From: Streptococcus sobrinus DSM 20742 = ATCC 33478
GTDB taxonomy: Bacteria; Bacillota; Bacilli; Lactobacillales; Streptococcaceae
Reading direction: 5' to 3'
Length of the DNA stretch: 61,404 nt
Assembly: GCF_000686605.1 (NCBI RefSeq)
Contig: NZ_JMLC01000011.1
Coordinates: 1-61,404, forward strand
Position numbers and translations under genes: made by a program. Under the pieces are notes generated by a model, which saw only the letters and a program-made list of their open reading frames with translations, was not told where the DNA came from and searched no databases. Positions 16,152 to 25,395 of this stretch are shown one piece after another; positions within the stretch are counted from its first letter, which is position 1, and every line of letters begins with the position of its first letter.

Positions 16152-16913
16152 ATGAAAGGACATTCTAAAATGCTAAAAATAATTCTAATATTGCTTGCTA
16201 TCGGACTAGTAGGCTGCTTGATTACTTGGGGTGTGATTGCTTATCTGGGGCGTAGCCAAGCTTTGACCGTGAGGTCTATTGAAAACCCAAGTGGTGATCT
16301 TTATCTCATTCATCTCAAAAAGCCGAAAAATATGACTTGGGAGCCAGGCTCTTACGCTAAAGTTACCCTTCCTGAGGCCGAAGAAAGTGGGCAAAAGAGC
16401 CGATGGTTGACTCTGGCTTCCAATTCTGATGAGAATGAGATTCTCCTTCTCACTCACAAGGGTAGCAGTAGTTTCAAGAAGCATCTGACATCCCTGTCTG
16501 TCGGCTCCAAGATCAAAATTAGTTGGATAGAATCCTCTCTAAAAATTAAGGATAAGCAGACACCGTTGGTTTGCTTTGCTTCAGGTGTAGGAATTGCAGC
16601 CTTGCGTCCTTTGGCACTTAAACAGGCTGGCAAGCGTGAAATAGTCCTCAATCACTTAGATAAAGGCGTTAACGTTTTTGATGAAGAAATGAAAGGACTG
16701 GCTAATCAAGAATCCCTGTTCACTTATGACAGAAGCGCTAGTCTTTCTCAAAGCAAGGCTAGTCTTGAAAAAGCTGTGAAAAAATACGGAAACAGGGGCA
16801 CTTATCTTGTGGCTGGTCAGCCAGATGATGTTAAGGCGATGAAGGCTTTTCTGGCTGACCAAGGTATTACTGCTGATAGGATTAAAAGCGAAACTTTCAG
16901 AGGATTGAAATAA
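16152..16913 (+). CDS. Membrane-anchored FNR-like (ferredoxin reductase-type) oxidoreductase
   Basis: The 253-residue protein has an N-terminal membrane helix (about 10-30) and then a ferredoxin-NADP reductase-like domain. A beta-barrel FAD part carries WEPGSYAKVTLPEA and RWLTLASNSDENE, where the usual RxYS/T flavin motif would lie. The nucleotide part has VCFASGVGIAALRPL, and YLVAGQPDDVKAMKAFL lies near the end. It probably passes electrons between a nicotinamide and a membrane or extracellular acceptor. AAGGAG precedes the ATG. It sits at the end of a TetR-controlled unit whose middle gene is broken, so its function may be impaired. Confidence 0.7.
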   Translation: MKGHSKMLKIILILLAIGLVGCLITWGVIAYLGRSQALTVRSIENPSGDLYLIHLKKPKNMTWEPGSYAKVTLPEAEESGQKSRWLTLASNSDENEILLLTHKGSSSFKKHLTSLSVGSKIKISWIESSLKIKDKQTPLVCFASGVGIAALRPLALKQAGKREIVLNHLDKGVNVFDEEMKGLANQESLFTYDRSASLSQSKASLEKAVKKYGNRGTYLVAGQPDDVKAMKAFLADQGITADRIKSETFRGLK

Positions 16914-16984
16914 GGAACAGACTCTAGGAAGAAAGTAAGAAAATTCCCTATCTATGCTTCAAACGGAATTGCAATTTATTGAAA

Positions 16985-17189
16985 AATCTGCTAGAATTAG
17001 AAAAATCAGAGGTGTTTTGAAACCCATTTGTTACAGAAAGCGGTCCTGCTGAGAAATCCGCACAGATGTCAAAACTGGTTGCTGAAAAATTAAGCGAAGC
17101 AGATAATTAAGTTGCGGACGCTAACCGTCCGAATTTGGGTGGTACCGCGGATTCATATTCGTCCCTGTCAGATTGGCAGGGGCGTTTTT
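16985..17189 (+). ncRNA. T-box leader, valine-specific (GTC specifier)
   Basis: The T-box core TGGGTGGTACCGCGG lies at 17136-17150, followed by a terminator (CGTCCCTG/CAGGGGCG and TTTTT, 17160-17189). Upstream, the AGAAAGCGG...CCGC stem resembles the conserved Stem I segment. It is followed by GTC at 17068-17070 in the place of the specifier codon, then A-rich sequence. GTC is a valine codon and valS is the distal gene of this unit, so uncharged tRNA-Val should allow read-through. The specifier choice is by comparison with known leaders, not by folding. Confidence 0.85.
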
Positions 17190-17305
17190 CTATGGCACTT
17201 GGCGATGCTGTGAGAAGAGCCTAAGGGCATTGTGATACAGCTTGAACAGAACGAAAACGACCTTCCTTAATAGAATTGCTAAGCCCCTTGGAAAGAAGAT
17301 TGATT

Positions 17306-18529
17306 ATGAAAATTCTTGGAAAAATTGAAAATAGTCGGTTGCCAGATGTTGAAACTCAGCGACTCTTTCTAAGACACCGGACGGTGGCGGATGCCAAGGA
17401 CATGCTGGCCTATGTCAGCCTGCCTGAGGTAGCCATCCCTGCGGCCTTTCCCTTGGTCGAAACCTTGGAGGATGAGATAAACTACATCGAGAAGTTCTAT
17501 CCCCAGCGTTTGGTAGATGAAAAGCTGCCTGCTGGCTGGGGGCTGACTCTCAAGGGTCAGAATCGAGTCATCGGCTCGGTTGATTTTAACAAACGCCACG
17601 AAGATAAGGTGCTAGAGATTGGATATACCCTTCATCCTGACTATTGGGGGCAGGGCTATATTCCCGAGGCCTGTCAAGCCCTGTTGGAGATTGGTTTTGG
17701 TCAGATGAAGCTGGAAAAGATTCTTATCCATTGCTACGACTACAATCGCCAGAGTCAGAGGGTGGCAGAAAAGCTGGGCTTTCGCTTTCTTGAGGAAGGT
17801 GAGCCCATTGAGGATCCAGCGGGTCGCTCTTGCCGCAACTGGACCTACCAACTGACTAAGCAAGAGTGGGAGGCAAACAAGGGCAAGACTGAAATTTTAG
17901 AAGCAACCCGCCAGTTCGTCCAGAATGCTCTGGAGGGTGAAGCCAGCGGGTATGACTGGTGGCACATTGTTCGAGTGACCAATACGACGATGACCTTAGC
18001 TAAGCAAGAAAGGGCTGACCTCTTTATCTGTCAGATGGCCGCCCTCCTGCATGATATTGCTGATGAAAAGCTCAATCCTAGCCAGGAAGTCGGACTGAAA
18101 AAAGTGCGTGATTTCTTAGGAAGTCAAGGACTTGGCCAGGAGCAGATTGAGCAAATCATGGCTATCGTCGCCAACATTTCCTTCAAGGGTGGGAAGGAAC
18201 CTGACCAACCTCTCAGCTTGGAAGGCAAGATTGTCCAAGATGCCGACCGTCTCGATGCCATCGGAGCCATCGGCATCGCCAGAACCATGGCCTATTCGGG
18301 CAACAAGGGCCGCCCCATCCATGACCCTAGCATGAAGCCCAGAGAAAATCTCACTTACGGGGATTACCGCAATGGTCAGGACACCGCCATCATGCACTTC
18401 TATGAGAAACTCCTCAAACTCAAGGACCTGATGAACACTCCAGCCGCCAAGCAAGTTGCCCAAGGCCGCCACGACTTCCTACAGACTTATCTGGAGCAGT
18501 TCTATGCTGAATGGAATGGGGAGAAGTGA
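17306..18529 (+). CDS. GNAT acetyltransferase fused to an HD-domain phosphohydrolase
   Basis: The 407-residue protein joins two enzymes. Residues about 10-185 are a RimJ/RimL-type GNAT domain (VETQRLFLRHRT, then EIGYTLHPDYWGQGYIPEAC for the acetyl-CoA site and YNRQSQRVAEKLGF). Residues about 200-400 are an HD hydrolase with WWHIVRV, the HD pair in ALLHDIADEK and a distal DADRLDAIG, close to the YedJ/YfbR-like metal phosphohydrolases. I start at ATG 17306. It is the first gene behind the valine T-box, so it may respond to valine starvation. Substrates of both domains are unknown. Confidence 0.85.
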   Translation: MKILGKIENSRLPDVETQRLFLRHRTVADAKDMLAYVSLPEVAIPAAFPLVETLEDEINYIEKFYPQRLVDEKLPAGWGLTLKGQNRVIGSVDFNKRHEDKVLEIGYTLHPDYWGQGYIPEACQALLEIGFGQMKLEKILIHCYDYNRQSQRVAEKLGFRFLEEGEPIEDPAGRSCRNWTYQLTKQEWEANKGKTEILEATRQFVQNALEGEASGYDWWHIVRVTNTTMTLAKQERADLFICQMAALLHDIADEKLNPSQEVGLKKVRDFLGSQGLGQEQIEQIMAIVANISFKGGKEPDQPLSLEGKIVQDADRLDAIGAIGIARTMAYSGNKGRPIHDPSMKPRENLTYGDYRNGQDTAIMHFYEKLLKLKDLMNTPAAKQVAQGRHDFLQTYLEQFYAEWNGEK

Positions 18530-18574
18530 ACTTGTAAGATATTTTTACAAGTTTAGCAGATGAAACCATAAAGA

Positions 18575-18720
18575 TTTTTCACAGGGCTGTAGGCGAGTTC
18601 AATTCCTTATTATGAATTATTTACTTACATTTAATAAAAGGTCTGAAAAGAGTAGCAATTGAAGATGTGCAAAATATGCACAAGTTGAACTGCTCGGAGT
18701 TTCCGAACAGTTGGTTAGGA
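18575..18720 (-). repeat. Copy of the dispersed structured repeat
   Basis: On the minus strand this 146-base gap reads AACTGTTCGGAAACTCCGAG, a stem TTGTGCATA/TATGCACAA-like segment, and ends with AATTGAACTCGCCTACAG and CCTGTGAAAA. That end matches the tail at 3001-3028. No gene is present. A second small hairpin, CTTGTAA/TTACAAG, lies at 18531-18550. Confidence 0.55.
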
Positions 18721-18734
18721 AGGGGGAAAAGTAA

Positions 18735-19373
18735 ATGGAGAATCAATCTTGGATTGCTATTTTATCACTTATAATAAGTATTATTACCTTGTTGAGGCAA
18801 GTACAACGAGATAGAAAAGATGAAAAATTTCAAGAGTACCAAAAGGAATTTGAAAAATATAAAGAAAGACAACGACTACAGGAAAAGCGTTCTGATGATT
18901 TGCAGTCACAAATAAGTAATCGTTCTGAGTTAATCCCTTACTTTTCTATAGATTATGCAAAATCAATGTTAGATTTAGGTACCATGGTGGTAGAATTGTT
19001 TTTTACAAATGTAGGAAAGGAGGCCGCGACAAATGTTGGAATAGTTGAGCTTAGGGAAGGTAAATATGGAGTTCCAATATACTTCGATACTGACTATATG
19101 GAGGGCGACGAGCCAATTCATTTTATTCACACCTATTTTAGTGAATATTTTGCAATGCCCAGAGAATCGATTTCTATAAAAATTTCAAGTAATGATAATA
19201 GTCAAAAGCAACTATACTTCATGAATTTTAAAATTCGATTTACTGATTTACTAAATAGGGTTTACGAACAGGAATTTAGGTTTGGTTATGATAATATGTT
19301 TGTCAACGGGATTAATAAAAACTCTGTATCTTATCCGCCAAAATTAATAAAAGACATAGAAAGGAATAATTAA
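18735..19373 (+). CDS. Unknown membrane-anchored coiled-coil protein
   Basis: I do not recognise this 212-residue protein. It has an N-terminal hydrophobic helix (about 6-20, WIAILSLIISIITLL). A strongly charged coiled coil follows (about 22-62, rich in K, E, Q, R). The rest (about 68-205) is a beta-rich domain with ELIPYFSIDYAKSMLDLG and VELFFTNVGKEAATNVGI, a layout seen in membrane-tethered proteins of unknown function. It is clearly more AT-rich than the flanking genes and sits between the T-box-led fusion gene and valS, suggesting acquired DNA. GGAAGGGGG precedes the ATG. Confidence 0.8.
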   Translation: MENQSWIAILSLIISIITLLRQVQRDRKDEKFQEYQKEFEKYKERQRLQEKRSDDLQSQISNRSELIPYFSIDYAKSMLDLGTMVVELFFTNVGKEAATNVGIVELREGKYGVPIYFDTDYMEGDEPIHFIHTYFSEYFAMPRESISIKISSNDNSQKQLYFMNFKIRFTDLLNRVYEQEFRFGYDNMFVNGINKNSVSYPPKLIKDIERNN

Positions 19374-19376
19374 TAA

Positions 19377-22028
19377 ATGACTAAACAACTTTCACCAAAA
19401 TACAATCCAGCTGAGGTTGAGGCTGGGCGCTATCAGAAATGGCTTGACCAAGATGTTTTCAAGCCTTCTGGCAACAAGAAGGCTCACCCTTATTCTATCG
19501 TGATTCCACCACCAAATGTTACGGGTAAACTCCACTTGGGCCACGCCTGGGATACGACCCTGCAAGATATTATCATCCGCCAAAAACGCATGCAAGGCTT
19601 TGATACCCTCTGGCTGCCTGGTATGGACCACGCCGGAATTGCCACTCAGGCCAAGGTTGAAGCTCGACTGGCTGAGTCTGGTATCTCTCGCTATGACTTA
19701 GGTCGGGAAAAATTCCTGGACAAGGTCTGGGAATGGAAGGACGAGTATGCCTCAACCATCAAGGAGCAGTGGGGCAAGATGGGAATTTCCGTTGATTACG
19801 CTCGCGAACGCTTCACCCTTGATGAAGGACTCTCCAAGGCGGTTCGCAAGGTATTCGTCAAGCTCTATGAAAAGGGCTGGATTTACCGGGGCGAATTTAT
19901 TATCAACTGGGATCCTAAGGCTCGCACTGCTCTCTCTGATATCGAGGTTATTCACAAGGATGTTGAAGGCGCCTTCTACCACATGTATTACATGCTGGAA
20001 GATGGTTCACGTGCCCTTGAGGTCGCAACCACCCGTCCAGAAACCATGTTCGGTGATACCGCTGTCGCTGTCAATCCCAGCGATGAGCGCTACAAGGATT
20101 TGATTGGGAAAAATGTTATCCTGCCAATCCTCAATAAGCCAATTCCAATCGTAGCTGACCAACATGCGGACCCAGAATTTGGAACAGGGGTCGTTAAGAT
20201 TACCCCTGCCCATGACCCTAATGACTTCGCTGTCGGTCAACGCCACAACCTGCCTCAAGTCAATGTTATGAATCCTGATGGCACCATGAACGAATTGGCC
20301 GGTGAATTCAATGGTATGGACCGCTTCGAGGCTCGCAAGGTCGTTGTCAAAAAGCTAGAAGAAATCGGTGCCCTGGTCAAGGTTGAAAAGATGACCCACT
20401 CTGTTGGTCACTCCGAACGGACTGGTGTCATGGTCGAACCCCGCCTATCAACCCAATGGTTCGTTAAGATGGACCAGTTGGCCAAGAATGCCATTGCCAA
20501 CCAAGCGACTGATGATAAGGTAACCTTCTATCCACCGCGTTTCAACGATACCTTCCTCCAATGGATGGAAAATGTCCACGACTGGGTAATTTCCCGTCAA
20601 CTCTGGTGGGGTCACCAAATCCCAGCCTGGTATAATGAGGCTGGCGACATGTACGTTGGCGAAGAAGCCCCTGAAGGTGACGGTTGGGTGCAGGACGAAG
20701 ACGTGCTGGACACTTGGTTCAGCTCGGCCCTCTGGCCTTTCTCAACCATGGGTTGGCCTGACGAGGAGTCCGAAGACTACAAGCGTTACTTCCCAACCTC
20801 AACCCTAGTTACCGGCTACGACATTATTTTCTTCTGGGTTTCTCGGATGATTTTCCAATCCTTGGAATTCACCGGTCGCCGTCCTTTTGAAAATGTCCTC
20901 ATCCACGGTCTCATCCGTGACGAGCAGGGCCGCAAGATGTCCAAGTCTTTGGGCAATGGTATTGACCCGATGGATGTTATTGATAAATATGGTGCTGACG
21001 CCCTGCGTTGGTTCCTGTCCAACGGTTCAGCTCCGGGCCAAGACGTGCGTTTCTCTTATGAAAAAATGGATGCCAGCTGGAATTTCATTAACAAGATTTG
21101 GAATATTTCCCGCTACATCCTTATGAATAATGAAGGCCTGAGCTTGGATGAAGCCACAACCAATGTTGCCAAAGTAGTAGCAAGCGAAGCAGGAAACGTG
21201 ACAGATCGCTGGATTCTCCACAACCTCAATGAAACCATCGCCAAGGTCACCGAAAACTTTGACAAGTTTGAGTTCGGTGTGGCTGGCCACATTCTCTACA
21301 ATTTCATTTGGGATGAATTTGCCGACTGGTATGTCGAGCTGACCAAGGAAGTCCTCTACAGCGATAACGAAGCGAAAAAAGTCATCACCCGCTCCGTTCT
21401 CCTCTACACCCTGGACAAGATTCTCCGCCTGCTCCACCCAATCATGCCATTTGTCACCGAAGAAATCTTCGGCCAAATCTCAGATGGCTCCATCGTGGTT
21501 GCCGACTATCCGACTGTCAACCCAGCCTTTGAAAATCCGGAAGCCCACAAGGGCGTGGAAAGCCTCAAGGACCTGATTCGTGCCGTTCGTAATGCGCGTG
21601 CCGAAGTCAATGTTGCGCCAAGTAAGCCAATCACCATGCTGGTCAAGACCAGCGATAGCGAGCTGGAAGCCTTCTTCAAGGCCAATGTCAACTATATTAA
21701 GCGCTTCACCAATCCAGAGCACCTGGAAATTGGAAGCAGACTTGAAGCGCCTGAGCTCTCCATGTCAGCTCTTATCTCTGGTGCCGAAATCTTCTTGCCG
21801 CTCGCAGACCTGCTCAACGTCGAAGAAGAATTGGCCCGCCTCAACAAGGAACTGGCCAAGTGGCAAAAGGAACTGGATCTGGTTGCTAAGAAATTGGGTA
21901 ACGAACGCTTTGTCCAAAACGCCAAACCAGAAGTTGTCGATAAAGAGCGACAAAAACAAACCGACTACCAAGCTAAGTATGACGCGACTAAAGAGCGGAT
22001 CGCAGAGATGGAGAAGTTGGAGAAATAA
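19377..22028 (+). CDS. valS: Valyl-tRNA synthetase
   Basis: This class I synthetase charges tRNA-Val in the cytoplasm. The 883-residue protein shows the HIGH motif as [14 protein letters not shown] (about 47-60), the KMSKS motif as [11 protein letters not shown] (about 517-527), an editing domain with [12 protein letters not shown], and a C-terminal coiled-coil tRNA-binding arm. Length is normal. It starts 3 bases after the unknown gene and lies distal to the valine T-box leader, which fits its expected regulation. A terminator follows. Confidence 0.98.
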   Translation: MTKQLSPKYNPAEVEAGRYQKWLDQDVFKPSGNKKAHPYSIVIPPPNVTGKLHLGHAWDTTLQDIIIRQKRMQGFDTLWLPGMDHAGIATQAKVEARLAESGISRYDLGREKFLDKVWEWKDEYASTIKEQWGKMGISVDYARERFTLDEGLSKAVRKVFVKLYEKGWIYRGEFIINWDPKARTALSDIEVIHKDVEGAFYHMYYMLEDGSRALEVATTRPETMFGDTAVAVNPSDERYKDLIGKNVILPILNKPIPIVADQHADPEFGTGVVKITPAHDPNDFAVGQRHNLPQVNVMNPDGTMNELAGEFNGMDRFEARKVVVKKLEEIGALVKVEKMTHSVGHSERTGVMVEPRLSTQWFVKMDQLAKNAIANQATDDKVTFYPPRFNDTFLQWMENVHDWVISRQLWWGHQIPAWYNEAGDMYVGEEAPEGDGWVQDEDVLDTWFSSALWPFSTMGWPDEESEDYKRYFPTSTLVTGYDIIFFWVSRMIFQSLEFTGRRPFENVLIHGLIRDEQGRKMSKSLGNGIDPMDVIDKYGADALRWFLSNGSAPGQDVRFSYEKMDASWNFINKIWNISRYILMNNEGLSLDEATTNVAKVVASEAGNVTDRWILHNLNETIAKVTENFDKFEFGVAGHILYNFIWDEFADWYVELTKEVLYSDNEAKKVITRSVLLYTLDKILRLLHPIMPFVTEEIFGQISDGSIVVADYPTVNPAFENPEAHKGVESLKDLIRAVRNARAEVNVAPSKPITMLVKTSDSELEAFFKANVNYIKRFTNPEHLEIGSRLEAPELSMSALISGAEIFLPLADLLNVEEELARLNKELAKWQKELDLVAKKLGNERFVQNAKPEVVDKERQKQTDYQAKYDATKERIAEMEKLEK

Positions 22029-22099
22029 GGCTAAATTCTCAGACTAAGTTCTAGGTGTCTTAAAACTGGAATTAAGTCTGAGAAAATAGCGTTAAATCA

Positions 22100-22133
22100 A
22101 CAGAATTCAGTCTCAGACTAAGTTCTGTTTTTT
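22100..22133 (+). terminator. valS terminator
   Basis: CAGAA...AGTCT-C-AGACT...TTCTG forms an imperfect hairpin followed by seven T. Its AGACTAAGTTCTG segment resembles the end repeats of the neighbouring IS; related copies lie at 22036-22053 and 23521-23541. Confidence 0.65.
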
Positions 22134-22213
22134 TATTTGGAGGCGTTATTTCACATTTCCTAAGCAGAAAAAAGCTCTAAAAAGGGTACACGAAAGCACC
22201 TGGCTCTGAGACG

Positions 22214-23572
22214 TCTCAAAGTAAGTTCTAGTTTACTGGAATTTCGGATGGGACAAGTTCCTTTCTAGATTTTAGATGGTGTTAATTATTTTTAGGGCTT
22301 AAATTACTTGTCTAATAGTTTAGGAGATTGACGGACATCTTCAGGGTCAATTTTGGAAATTCCCAGCAAAGCAGGGATTTCTTTCCCAAAGGTGAAGGCG
22401 AAGAGCTCATAGGCCGATTTCCCATTCAAAGAGTGTCTCTTTACGCTGTTGATATGAGATATGAGAACAGATACGATTGATGTCTTCCCGTGTCAAGTCG
22501 TCAAAAGAGCTCCCCTTAGGCAGAATATCTCTAATGAGGGTGTGATTCTTTTCAATCCTAGCTTTCTGGTCAGAGCGATTAGGCTCACAGAAGAAGAGTT
22601 TTAGTTCTCCTCTGACATCCATTTCAATGTCATCCACTCTGGCGAACTCTCCTGCGTTATCCGTCAAAATGACAGGGAAGATTTCAAAGAAGTCAAAACC
22701 TGCTTCGAAGAAGGCATTCTTGATAGCGTAGAGGTGCTTGACGACTTCTAGAGCAGATTTATTATCCAAGAGCCTAGCAAAAAGGAAGTTACAAAAAGAG
22801 ACAGTGAAGGTGAGGAGTACCTTCCCACCAATTCGGCCAATGACAGTATCCATTTCCAGCCAAAAGGATAAGCCTTGGTTGGAAATGGATACTTTTTAAA
22901 ATCGTTGTAGGAGCGCCCTCGCTTCACTTTCTTAGGAATAGGTGGTAGTTCTCTTGTACGACGCTTTCTGAACTTGACGACACGTGGGAAGTCAATAGGC
23001 TTGGCAGAGAGGTGGCCTTTCTCTAAGTAGCGGTAAATACTAGCTCTAGAGACTGATAGGTCGTTTGAGGCGATGATGTGGTTAAGGTGTTGTCCGTTCT
23101 TAATAGCCGAAGATACGACCTTATCTATGTGGTAGAAAGTCTCTTTATTTAGTGCGACCCCAGAACGACTTTCAGACAGCGTGGCTTCATAGTTGGCCTG
23201 AGCCTTCTTAGCGTAATAGAATTGCTTGTTGTAGCCGCAATCCTTTCTCTTTTTAGGGCAGGCATTACAGACATAGGGAGCTTTCTTGAGTAGTGGGCAG
23301 GTATCACAGTTAGACTGGACAGATGTTTCTTTGATGAAAAGATTTCTGCGAACCTCTTTAGAGATGGTTGAAGGGTCCTTTTTAAGCTTAACTGCGATGT
23401 CACAAAAAGGCAGGTGTTGTTCAATTCCCATTTGAATATCAGTTCTATCTGAGAGAGTTAAGTGTTTGTTTTTCATAGTCAGATACCAACTTGTCCCAAA
23501 GAAAGTTCTACCTTATTTCTCTGTCTCAGACAAATTTCTAGTTTTGAACATTAACTTGAACTTACTTTGAGA
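22214..23572 (-). mobile_element. IS30-family element with frameshifted transposase (boundaries approximate)
   Basis: TCTCAAAGTAAGTTC at 22214-22228 is matched in inverse orientation by GAACTTACTTTGAGA at 23558-23572. This gives an element of about 1359 bp that contains the whole transposase. Further partial repeats (GGGACAAGTT, AAGTTCTAG) occur inside both ends. No target duplication could be defined. It marks the left border of the AT-rich island. Confidence 0.6.
22407..23476 (-). pseudogene. IS30-family transposase, frameshifted
   Basis: The N-terminal part from 23476 reads MKNKHLTLSDRTDIQMGIEQ with an HTH, a Cys-rich zinc-like segment (CDTCPLLKKAPYVCNAC) and RGRSYNDF. Just after RSYNDF the frame is lost. 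The catalytic core (EMDTVIGRIGGKVLLTF, then FEIFPVILTDNAGEFARVDD and the SDQKARIEKNHTLIRDI segment with the DDE glutamate) continues one base out of frame to a stop at 22407. The shift lies at the T/A run near 22893-22901. Such transposases are usually a single ORF, so this copy is probably dead. Confidence 0.8.
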
Positions 23573-23608
23573 ACTTAGGTTGGAGAAATAAGTATATTTA
23601 ATAGCTAA

Positions 23609-23643
23609 AAACGTTAGTAGATGCTAGCGTTTTTTGATATAAT
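23609..23643 (+). promoter_or_regulatory. Terminator-like hairpin merging into the promoter of the unknown island gene
   Basis: AACGTTAG-tagat-GCTAGCGTT is followed by six T, then TGATATAATG with TATAAT at 23638-23643. The T-run runs straight into the -10 region. The next gene starts 34 bases later. Confidence 0.6.
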
Positions 23644-23677
23644 GTGGCTATATAAACTATATTTGGTGAGAAATATT

Positions 23678-24661
23678 ATGGCAAATAAGCATAATTATCA
23701 ATTTAAATTAAATGTTCAACCGCATATTTTAAAAAAGTATTTTGAAAATTTAGATAAGTTAAAAAATCAGGTTATTCCAAATATGATTTTTAATTCGTAT
23801 AATAATTTATTTTCTGATCCTGTTATGTCAGAAAAAGAATTGTTTTTTGATATTGAACAAGATTATAAGCAAATTTTAGAGTCCGAAGACTACCAATTAC
23901 TAATTAAAGTCACGGATGAATTAGCACTTGAATATAAAGAAATAACATTTATTTTCAAAAATGGAGGAGGTATCCATTATAATCCAGAGTATCTAACTAA
24001 ATTGGAAGAAGCGATTGAAATAAGAAAGCAAGTCGTTAGTAAATTTAATGTTTTAAATCAAGCGAAATTTAATTTTACAACGAGTCAAGCTTATGAAGAA
24101 CTTGAAAGAGTTTATGATTTTAATATTAATTCTGAAATCGGTAAAGGTTTGGATCACTTACGAAAAGTAAGGAAGTTAATACTATACCTTGAACTGGAAG
24201 TTCAAAAGGAAGCGGAAAATATAAAGGTTAGGTATTCATTTAATAACGAAGTATTAACGATTGAAAATGTTACTAAGTTTGAAGCTCTGGATACCTCTAG
24301 AAAAATTGAGAGACAAATTAATGACAGTAAAGATAAAATTGGTAATATAAAGATTAATCCCATCTATGAATCTATTTCCTTAAATATAAAAGACTCAACT
24401 AGAACTATAGAAATTATTACTACATTCCCAAATGGAAATACAGATGATGAATTAGAGCTCCTTCTACAAGTCTCTGAGGAAACAAAAGCCAAGGAAGTGA
24501 GAACAACGTTAGTCGCTTCAGATGAAAGTGAGAACGAAAATTTTGTAATTGGAGCTAAAAAACTAATTGGGCTTCCTGCTAAACGTGGATATCTATCAGA
24601 TATTAGAAGTAATGGTGATACAATTATAAATATTTATGAATCAAGAATAAGAATTGAGTAA
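23678..24661 (+). CDS. Unknown soluble protein of the AT-rich island
   Basis: I do not recognise this 327-residue protein. It is soluble, mixed alpha/beta and very AT-rich in codon use. The first half is helical and acidic (LFFDIEQDYKQILESEDYQ, then the tripeptide-glycine turn KNGGGIHYNPEYL). The second half looks beta-rich (VRYSFNNEVLTIENVTKF, ISLNIKDSTRTIEIITTF). No nucleotide-binding, nuclease or HTH motif is obvious. I use ATG 23678 (MANKHNYQF) rather than an upstream start within the promoter. It overlaps or abuts the next gene, so the two form a unit. Confidence 0.75.
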   Translation: MANKHNYQFKLNVQPHILKKYFENLDKLKNQVIPNMIFNSYNNLFSDPVMSEKELFFDIEQDYKQILESEDYQLLIKVTDELALEYKEITFIFKNGGGIHYNPEYLTKLEEAIEIRKQVVSKFNVLNQAKFNFTTSQAYEELERVYDFNINSEIGKGLDHLRKVRKLILYLELEVQKEAENIKVRYSFNNEVLTIENVTKFEALDTSRKIERQINDSKDKIGNIKINPIYESISLNIKDSTRTIEIITTFPNGNTDDELELLLQVSEETKAKEVRTTLVASDESENENFVIGAKKLIGLPAKRGYLSDIRSNGDTIINIYESRIRIE

Positions 24662-24668
24662 TTTTATC

Positions 24669-25190
24669 ATGGAAAAAAATCCTATTATAATAATTTATTT
24701 AGCTAGAAAAAACCTTCTTCCTATTAATCTATGGGTATCGTTTGCTTTATTTGTAATATTGCTTATAACGATTACTTTCGTAATTCCTGATAATATTATA
24801 TTTATAGATTACAATGTTCTAGATACTTCTCAATTTTTACTTATTTCATGTTCGGCATTGACTTTTATATTATCTATGTATACGTTTGGAAGAGAGGTCT
24901 ACACAACTAAAGATTTTGCACAAATTTATTTAAAAAATAAGAATGTCTATTATGGATACTTAGCAGACTATTTATTCCCAGCGTTACTGTGGTGCTTGAT
25001 TGCCTTTTTATCAGTATGTAAACTAATTGTTGTAATGAATATTTCTGTTTGGTTGTTAGATTTATTAAGAATAATTTTTATCTCAATAACATCATTAGCA
25101 ATGATTACCACAATTACATTAGTAATTCATAATATGAATAGAGTATCCAATAAAGTAGTAATTGAAAGTAAGCAATTAGAAAAAGAATGA
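24669..25190 (+). CDS. Unknown multi-pass membrane protein
   Basis: The 173-residue protein has four strongly hydrophobic helices (about residues 15-40, 50-68, 97-120 and 128-150) and a short charged tail. No family was recognised. I use ATG 24669; a TTG at 24654 inside the end of the preceding gene is also possible, and either way translation is coupled. A soluble protein followed by a small TM protein is the layout of several toxin-immunity or abortive-infection pairs, but there is no direct evidence of that here. Confidence 0.7.
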   Translation: MEKNPIIIIYLARKNLLPINLWVSFALFVILLITITFVIPDNIIFIDYNVLDTSQFLLISCSALTFILSMYTFGREVYTTKDFAQIYLKNKNVYYGYLADYLFPALLWCLIAFLSVCKLIVVMNISVWLLDLLRIIFISITSLAMITTITLVIHNMNRVSNKVVIESKQLEKE

Positions 25191-25395
25191 AAATTTAAAC
25201 GCTTCTCTTAATTGTAGGTTTATGGTTTTCAAATTATTTTATTATTTGATATCCTAATTAAAATCCTTTACTCTAAAATTGGAAAAAATGCTGGGTGCTG
25301 ACCCAACCAGTTAGGGGGGCTGTTTTTCTGTACTGCTTTTACATAAAACAAATTTTTCTCTTAATCATAGAAAAACAGGAATAGGGGTAATTGTT
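25191..25395. other. AT-rich gap before the helicase gene
   Basis: A small hairpin TGGGT-gctg-ACCCA (25292-25305) is followed by a G-run and TTTTT, a weak terminator candidate. Nothing else is visible apart from the likely helicase promoter. Confidence 0.4.

Noticed and set aside
22861..22905. Programmed -1 frameshift in the IS30-family transposase
   Set aside because: The shift site TTTTAAAAAG is not a canonical slippery heptamer in the zero frame and IS30 transposases are normally one frame; decay is simpler.
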